A stretch of DNA of 64,000 nucleotides from Granulicatella elegans ATCC 700633 (GTDB taxonomy: Bacteria > Bacillota > Bacilli > Lactobacillales > Aerococcaceae). The notes below the pieces were generated by a model. It was not told the DNA's origin. It saw only the letters and a list, made by a program, of their open reading frames with translations, and did not search any database. Shown piece by piece: positions 58,841-64,000 of the stretch (the first letter of the stretch is position 1; each line of letters starts with the position of its first letter). The DNA lies in the NCBI RefSeq assembly GCF_000162475.2, contig NZ_KI391971.1, positions 954,029-1,018,028 of the forward strand. Direction: 5' to 3'. Position numbers and translations under genes: made by a program.

Positions 58841-59143
58841 TTATGCAGTTTGAATCGCACGATAACTATAGGATGGTTCTTTTAGTTTTTCATCAAACAC
58901 GACATCTAAATCGTGTCCTTGGAAAAACCATTCATCACCTGTTTCAACAAAATAAATAATCCCATTTTTTTCCACACTAACAAATGGATTATTTGGTGTA
59001 TCAACTTCTACGGCTAAAGAAAAGCCTTCATGAATCGGACTACATCCATAAACTTTTCCTAAAAAACGAACACCACGTTCTTTAGAAACTCCCATTTCTT
59101 CTTCAAACCATGCTTGTGATTTTTCATCAATTGTTAATTTCAT
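58841..59143 (-). CDS. HesB/IscA-like fold protein (YneR type)
   Basis: A 100-residue protein of the Fe-S biosynthesis (HesB/IscA) fold, of the kind annotated YneR/YqgN in Bacilli. It has LTIDEKSQAWFEEEMGV, VRFLGKVYGCSPIHEGFSL and a conserved WFFQGHDLDVVFD. The C-terminal Cys pair of true IscA is missing, so it probably does not assemble clusters like IscA; its role is unknown. The ATG at 59143 (AAAGGA eight bases upstream) is preferred over one seven codons earlier. Confidence 0.8.
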   Translation of the reverse strand: MKLTIDEKSQAWFEEEMGVSKERGVRFLGKVYGCSPIHEGFSLAVEVDTPNNPFVSVEKNGIIYFVETGDEWFFQGHDLDVVFDEKLKEPSYSYRAIQTA

Positions 59144-59207
59144 ATGCTCCATCCTTTGACTCATCTTTTCTTACTTCAAGTTTACCACAGTTTTAAAAAT
59201 CTTGCTT

Positions 59208-59633
59208 TTACTTTGCTTGTAAAATCGGATTAGCCATAAAAGATGTACATCCATATTTAGATAAAGCTGTAAATCCATTGGCTTCATAAAATGCGATTGT
59301 TTTTAATTCACTATCCGTTGTTAAAATAATTTGATAAACTTCATTAAAATACTTCAGTGTTTGACGAAGCAATTGTGTTCCAATTCCCTGTCTTTGATAC
59401 TCAGGAAGTACAATAATATCTTGAATATAGAGAATAGAATAACCATCTCCTACTGCTCTTAAAAATCCAATTAACTTCCCATTTTCATCTCTTGCTGAAA
59501 TTAGAAACAAACTATGTTCTAATGCATTTTTTAACATCGTAGGATTTGTCGTATAATTCGTCCATCCTACTGCTTCATATAATGGAAATATTTCTTCAAA
59601 AGAAACTGCATCTTTTTTCTTATACCCAATCAT
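59208..59633 (-). CDS. GNAT-family N-acetyltransferase
   Basis: A 141-residue compact GNAT enzyme: GFLRAVGDGYSILYIQDIIV, the acetyl-CoA loop PEYQRQGIGTQLL and IAFYEANGFTAL. It begins 5 bp after ysxC ends, with GAGGAGGAG inside the ysxC end, so they are cotranscribed. The substrate is unknown; similar short GNATs modify amines or protein N-termini. Confidence 0.88.
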   Translation of the reverse strand: MIGYKKKDAVSFEEIFPLYEAVGWTNYTTNPTMLKNALEHSLFLISARDENGKLIGFLRAVGDGYSILYIQDIIVLPEYQRQGIGTQLLRQTLKYFNEVYQIILTTDSELKTIAFYEANGFTALSKYGCTSFMANPILQAK

Positions 59634-59638
59634 CCCAA

Positions 59639-60232
59639 TTACTCCTCCTCTAATACAATAGATTCAATCCATTCCCAAGCCTTTTCTACTCCTTCTCCTG
59701 TTTCAGAAGAGAAAGTCAAAAATAATTCTTCCGGTGGTTTACCAAAAGCTTTTCGAATTTGACTCACATGTTTATTCCATTTACCACGAGGGATTTTGTC
59801 ACACTTCGTCATAATAATTCGATAAGGGATTTCATAATACTCCAAAAACTCACGCATTTGAACATCTTCCGTACTTGGTTCATGACGGAAATCAACAAGT
59901 ATTAAAACTAGCTCAAGATTTTCACGAGTTGTAATGTACTCTTCAATCATTTTCCCCCATTTTTCGCGTTCTTTTTTTGAGACTTTTGCGTATCCATAAC
60001 CAGGAACATCGACAAAGTAAAACAAATCATTAATATGATAAAAGTTTAATGTCTGAGTTTTCCCTGGTTTACTAGAGGTTCTAGCTAAACTTTTTCGTTG
60101 AATTAAACGATTAATAAAAGAAGATTTCCCAACATTTGAACGACCAGATAAAGCAATTTCAACTTTTTGATCCGTTGGATATTGATTGGGACCAACTGCA
60201 CTAATCGTAAATTCAGCATTTGTCACTTTCAT
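59639..60232 (-). CDS. ysxC: Ribosome-assembly GTPase YsxC/EngB
   Basis: A small essential GTPase for 50S subunit assembly. It has 197 residues: G1 [14 protein letters not shown] (about 28-41), G3 [13 protein letters not shown]4 TKCDKI and G5-like FSSETGEG. It follows the MFS transporter gene by 2 bp and lies in the clpX-ysxC neighbourhood seen in many Firmicutes, here with the MFS gene between them. Confidence 0.96.
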   Translation of the reverse strand: MKVTNAEFTISAVGPNQYPTDQKVEIALSGRSNVGKSSFINRLIQRKSLARTSSKPGKTQTLNFYHINDLFYFVDVPGYGYAKVSKKEREKWGKMIEEYITTRENLELVLILVDFRHEPSTEDVQMREFLEYYEIPYRIIMTKCDKIPRGKWNKHVSQIRKAFGKPPEELFLTFSSETGEGVEKAWEWIESIVLEEE

Positions 60233-60234
60233 CT

Positions 60235-61509
60235 TTATGCTCCTTCCTCTGTTGTTTGAGGATTAATTTTAACAAAGAATAGTAATCCTCCTCCAATTAA
60301 GAATAGAACAATTAAAGAAAAGACTCCATCTAGCGAGTTACCCGTCATTTGTGCTGTAATCCCTAATAATGTTGTTCCTAAAATGGATGAGAATTTTCCA
60401 AAAATATTATAAAATCCAAAAAATTCATTCGCACGATTTGCCGGAATAATTTGCCCAAAAATAGAACGACTAATGGATTGTACCCCACCTTGAGCTGTAC
60501 CAATACAAATCGCTAATAATAAGAAATCTGTATAAGTTTTTAATCCAGTTGCTAAGATACAAATAATAATATAAGTAGCAATTCCTAAAAACACCGTATT
60601 CTTAGAACCAATTTTTTTAGCAAGATATCCATAAATAATACTAAATGGGAAAGCAACAATTTGTACGATTAGAAGAATAACAATTAAACTATTTCCATCT
60701 AGTCCCACATCACTACCAACAGCTGTCGCCATTTTAATAATTGTCCCAATTCCATCAATATAGAAGAAATAAGCAATTAAGAATAAGAATACTTGCTTAT
60801 GTTCACGAATATGTTTAATCGTTTCAAATAGGCGAGCAAAACTATCATATACAGGATGTTTGTCATGTTCAATAAAGTTTTTCTGTTTAACATGTTTCCA
60901 AAATGGAATCGTAAATACAAACCACCATACAGCAGTAATTAAAAATCCAATTTTAACTATAATATCTCCAGCTAATGATGAAAATTGCATAATCATCATA
61001 AACAAAACAAATGGAATAACACTTCCAATGTACCCGTAACCATAACCTGCTGCTGAAATACGGTCCATACGATCATACGTTGTTACATCCATAATCGAAC
61101 TATCATAAAAAATATTCGATGCAGAAAATCCAATGGCAGAAATCGTATATAAGATTAGTAAGTACATCCATTGATCGCTTCCAGCAAACATCATCCCTAA
61201 TACAGAAAATACACCTACCATAGTAGAAACTGTAAACATTGGGTTACGATAGCCTCTATAATCCGCTAAGGCACCTAAAACAGGAGCCATAACTGAAACA
61301 ACAAAAGTAGCAATCGAGTTTGCATATCCTAAATATGCTGTCGAATTTGCGGCAGTTACCCCCGCATTAGTTGTAACTGTTTTAAAGAAAATTGGAAAAA
61401 TAGCTGTTGTAATCATTAGTGAATACACTGAATTAGCCCAATCTTGTAAAATCCATGAAAATTCTTCTTTTGTATAACGACTTGCAAAAAACTTACGAAT
61501 TGCAGACAT
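60235..61509 (-). CDS. MFS transporter of the Atg22/UMF1 type
   Basis: A 424-residue membrane protein with 12 predicted helices. The start [21 protein letters not shown] is characteristic of the UMF1/Atg22-like MFS group (Asp-Trp-Ala-Asn), and [20 protein letters not shown] occurs in the second half. Yeast Atg22 exports amino acids from the vacuole; bacterial members are uncharacterised, so the substrate is unknown. It sits between clpX and ysxC in the same direction, GGGGG before its ATG. Confidence 0.87.
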   Translation of the reverse strand: MSAIRKFFASRYTKEEFSWILQDWANSVYSLMITTAIFPIFFKTVTTNAGVTAANSTAYLGYANSIATFVVSVMAPVLGALADYRGYRNPMFTVSTMVGVFSVLGMMFAGSDQWMYLLILYTISAIGFSASNIFYDSSIMDVTTYDRMDRISAAGYGYGYIGSVIPFVLFMMIMQFSSLAGDIIVKIGFLITAVWWFVFTIPFWKHVKQKNFIEHDKHPVYDSFARLFETIKHIREHKQVFLFLIAYFFYIDGIGTIIKMATAVGSDVGLDGNSLIVILLIVQIVAFPFSIIYGYLAKKIGSKNTVFLGIATYIIICILATGLKTYTDFLLLAICIGTAQGGVQSISRSIFGQIIPANRANEFFGFYNIFGKFSSILGTTLLGITAQMTGNSLDGVFSLIVLFLIGGGLLFFVKINPQTTEEGA

Positions 61510-61525
61510 AAAATTCCCCCTAAAA

Positions 61526-62764
61526 TTAAGCTTTCAATAATTTACCTTTTTTATTGTACAATTCTGGTTGTCCTTCATTTTCTACAACCTCTTTTGTCAC
61601 AATTACTTTAGAAACTTCGTCTCTACTTGGAATTTCAAACATTAAATCCATCATAACAGATTCAATAATCGAACGTAATCCACGTGCACCAGTTTTACGT
61701 TCAATCGCTTTAGCTGCAATAGCATCTAATGCTTCCTGAGAAAATTCTAATTCAACTTCATCCATTAAGAAAAGTTTTTGATATTGTTTCACTAATGCAT
61801 TTTTAGGTTCTGTTAAAATAGATACTAAATCTTTTTGTTCTAATTTTTCTAATGCTGCAATAATTGGTAATCGTCCAATAAATTCTGGAATTAATCCAAA
61901 TTTTTGTAAATCTTCTGGAATAATCATTTGCATCAAACTTTCATGCTCGCTAAAGTTTTTATTTGAAGAACCAAATCCAATGACTTTCGCTCCTAGTCTC
62001 TCTTTAACAATTGTTTCAATGCCATCAAATGCTCCACCTACGATAAACAAAATATCTGTAGTATCGATTTGAATCAATTCTTGTTGTGGATGTTTACGTC
62101 CACCTTGAGGAGGAACAGATGCAATCGTTCCTTCTAAAATTTTTAATAAAGCTTGTTGAACACCTTCACCACTTACATCACGAGTAATCGATACATTTTC
62201 ACTTTTACGTGCGATTTTATCAATTTCATCAATATAAATGATTCCTTTTTGTGCACGTTCAACATCATAATCTGTTGCTTGAAGAAGTTTAAGTAAAATA
62301 TTTTCCACATCTTCCCCAACATATCCTGCTTCAGTTAATGTTGTCGCATCCGCAATTGCAAATGGTACATTTAATAGGCGTGCTAATGATTGAGCTAAGT
62401 AAGTTTTCCCTGAACCGGTTGGTCCAATTAAACAAATATTACTTTTTTGTAATTCCACTCCATCATCTTCTACTAAATGATTAATTCGTTTATAGTGATT
62501 ATAAACAGCAACTGCTAGTGCTTTTTTAGCATTTTCTTGACCAATTACATAATCATTTAAAATTTCACGAATTTCTTGTGGTTTTGGAACTGTAATTTCT
62601 CCTTCAAAAAACTGTGTTAATAATTCTTCATCAATAATTTCCTTACATAAATCTACACATTCATTACAAATAAACACATCTGGTCCAGCGATGATTTTTT
62701 TCACTTGATCTTGTGACTTCCCACAAAATGAACAACAGACATGTTTTGGTTCATCTTTATACAA
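61526..62764 (-). CDS. clpX: ATP-dependent Clp protease ATPase subunit ClpX
   Basis: AAA+ unfoldase that feeds ClpP. It has 412 residues: N-terminal zinc-binding domain CSFCGK ... CNECVDLC, Walker [13 protein letters not shown], Walker [15 protein letters not shown], pore loop GYVGEDVE, the IGF loop that docks ClpP (VIGFGSS) and sensor 2 [10 protein letters not shown]. The start is TTG at 62762-62764 with GGAGGG seven bases upstream. It follows tig after 149 bp with a terminator between. Confidence 0.97.
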   Translation of the reverse strand: MYKDEPKHVCCSFCGKSQDQVKKIIAGPDVFICNECVDLCKEIIDEELLTQFFEGEITVPKPQEIREILNDYVIGQENAKKALAVAVYNHYKRINHLVEDDGVELQKSNICLIGPTGSGKTYLAQSLARLLNVPFAIADATTLTEAGYVGEDVENILLKLLQATDYDVERAQKGIIYIDEIDKIARKSENVSITRDVSGEGVQQALLKILEGTIASVPPQGGRKHPQQELIQIDTTDILFIVGGAFDGIETIVKERLGAKVIGFGSSNKNFSEHESLMQMIIPEDLQKFGLIPEFIGRLPIIAALEKLEQKDLVSILTEPKNALVKQYQKLFLMDEVELEFSQEALDAIAAKAIERKTGARGLRSIIESVMMDLMFEIPSRDEVSKVIVTKEVVENEGQPELYNKKGKLLKA

Positions 62765-62869
62765 CTAAGAACCCTCCATTTCATTTTTGACACTATATAT
62801 AGTAGATTAGCATATCTGACTTATTTGAACAAGGAAAGTCCATTGTGTAATAAACTTTTTCCTATAAAA

Positions 62870-62899
62870 AAGAACAATCTTGTTTCCAAGATTGTTCTT
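62870..62899 (-). terminator. tig terminator
   Basis: AAGAACAATCTTG (62870-62882) pairs with CAAGATTGTTCTT (62887-62899); on the minus strand TTTTATAGG follows. Confidence 0.8.
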
Positions 62900-62913
62900 A
62901 AATAGTTTACAAA

Positions 62914-64000
62914 TTAAGCTTCTACTGCAGAATCAGTAATTAAAGCTAATGCTTTTTTCATTGAAATATCGTTTTTCAACATTTCAACTGAAACAGCTGC
63001 ACGAACAGCTCCTTCTTCCATACCATATTGAGCAGCTAAATCTTTCACTTCTGCGTCAACATCAGCATCAGTAACTTCAATGTTTTCATCTTTAACAATT
63101 TGTTCTAATACTAAGTTAGTTTTAGTACGTACATCAGCATCTTTTTCCATCATTTTGTGTAAGTCTGCTTCTGTTGTACCTGTAATTTGGTAGTACATTT
63201 CTGGTGTAATACCGTTACGACGCATGTCGTTTAAATAGTGTTGCATTTGACGGTGTACTTCTTCGTGAACCATTTCTGCTGGTAATTCTACGATTTCAGC
63301 ATTTTCAACTGCTTGACGTAATGCTAAGTCAGCTACAGCTTCATCAGCTGCTTCAGCTTTAGCTTCTTCTAATTCTTTACGGAATTTTTCTTTTAATTCT
63401 GCTAATGTTTCAACTGAATCATCAACATCTTTAGCAAATTCATCTGTTAATTCTGGTAATTCTTTTGTTTTAACTTCATGAACTGTTACTTTGAATACCG
63501 CATCTTGACCTTTTAAGTTTTCAGCATGGTATTCTTCAGGGAATGTAACTTTAACTTCAACGTTGTCGCCTTCTTTAGCGCCTACTAATTGATCTTCAAA
63601 TCCAGGAATGAATGAACCTGAACCTAATTCTAATGAGTAGTTTTCACCTTTTCCACCTTCGAACGCTTCTTCACCTAAGAAACCTTCAAAGTCGATTACA
63701 ACTGTATCTGCTAATTCAGCAGCACCTTCTTTAACAACTAACTCAGCTGCTTTAGCTTGTTCTTGTAATAAACGATCTTCTACATCTTGTTCAGAAACTG
63801 TACGATCTTGTTTTTCAACAGTTAATCCTTTGTATTCACCTAATTTAACTTCAGGTTTAACAATTACAGTTGCTTTGATCACCCATGGTTGACCTTTTTC
63901 CAATGATTCGATATCAATTTTTGGTTGAGTTACTGGGAAAATACCAGTTTCTTCTACTGCATTGTCATATGCATCAGGTAATAAGAAGTTTAATGCATCT
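62914..64000 (-). CDS. tig: Trigger factor, N-terminus cut by window edge
   Basis: Ribosome-bound chaperone and peptidyl-prolyl isomerase. The frame continues upstream to the window edge with DALNFLLPDAYDNAVEETGI, so the true start is outside. Visible are the end of the ribosome-binding domain, the FKBP-type PPIase domain (TVVIDFEGFLGEEAFEGGKG to FKVTVHEVKTKELPELTDEF) and most of the helical C-terminal chaperone arms. Its place before clpX is typical for Firmicutes. Confidence 0.95.
   Translation of the reverse strand, partial: DALNFLLPDAYDNAVEETGIFPVTQPKIDIESLEKGQPWVIKATVIVKPEVKLGEYKGLTVEKQDRTVSEQDVEDRLLQEQAKAAELVVKEGAAELADTVVIDFEGFLGEEAFEGGKGENYSLELGSGSFIPGFEDQLVGAKEGDNVEVKVTFPEEYHAENLKGQDAVFKVTVHEVKTKELPELTDEFAKDVDDSVETLAELKEKFRKELEEAKAEAADEAVADLALRQAVENAEIVELPAEMVHEEVHRQMQHYLNDMRRNGITPEMYYQITGTTEADLHKMMEKDADVRTKTNLVLEQIVKDENIEVTDADVDAEVKDLAAQYGMEEGAVRAAVSVEMLKNDISMKKALALITDSAVEA

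Overview
The window reads as chromosome of a low-GC Gram-positive bacterium of the order Lactobacillales. Reasons: AT-rich codon use, GGAGG-type ribosome binding sites, a streptococcal/enterococcal-type FASII cluster under FabT with FabK as the only enoyl reductase, a prenyl-diphosphate synthase next to tlyA with no dxs between them, and lipoglycan-type glycosyltransferase genes. A member of the Carnobacteriaceae (Granulicatella-like) would fit, but the genus is inference. Nearly all genes are on the minus strand; only a glycosyltransferase, a VTT membrane protein and galT (6.4-9.8 kb) are on the plus strand. Both edges cut a gene: an ISL3-type transposase at the left and trigger factor (tig) at the right.

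Layout. 0-1.06 kb: ISL3-family insertion sequence abutting the last codon of an amino-acid ABC permease gene. 1.06-6.3 kb: permease and binding lipoprotein, uvrC, an iron-dependent alcohol dehydrogenase, and a small unknown gene. 6.4-9.8 kb: glycolipid glycosyltransferase, VTT protein, galT. 10.2-15.0 kb: dacA, guaC, ftsY and a Cof-type phosphatase. 15.0-26.1 kb: an accessory block with a GNAT enzyme, two ABC export systems, an ABC-F protein, an RpiB/LacAB-type isomerase flanked by gene remnants, a putative Rgg/PlcR-type regulated operon and an orphan RelB/DinJ antitoxin. 26.2-30.4 kb: smc and rnc. 31.2-32.8 kb: a further ABC exporter between two near-identical repeats. 33.0-43.9 kb: Asp23-like gene, nusB, folD, xseAB, ispA, tlyA, recN, a glycerophosphodiesterase gene, miaA, hflX and an Xaa-Pro peptidase gene. 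43.9-44.7 kb: hicAB. 44.7-54.4 kb: fabT-fabH-acpP-fabK-fabD-fabG-fabF-accB-fabZ-accC-accD-accA. 54.5-64 kb: a His-rich P1B-type metal ATPase, comN-like gene, yajC, tgt, an IscA-like gene, a GNAT gene, ysxC, an MFS transporter gene, clpX and tig.

The rnc-smc-(Cof phosphatase)-ftsY series that is usually contiguous in this order is split here: about 11 kb of accessory genes lies between smc and the phosphatase-ftsY pair. Within that block the most unusual unit is a helix-turn-helix/TPR regulator, a perfect 22-bp palindrome upstream of a promoter, a 396-residue protein resembling the catalytic part of alanyl-tRNA synthetase but lacking recognisable motif 3, editing and C-terminal domains, an SDR protein whose catalytic Tyr is Phe, and a 53-residue protein. 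Its function is unknown.

A second unusual feature is a family of at least ten intergenic structured repeats (about 75-170 bp). Outer stems vary in sequence but still pair, while a core around CATGAGA / CTGCTGNCGTCCT is kept. Long copies carry two extra hairpin modules that short copies lack. In its modular design it resembles the pneumococcal BOX elements, but the sequence is different.
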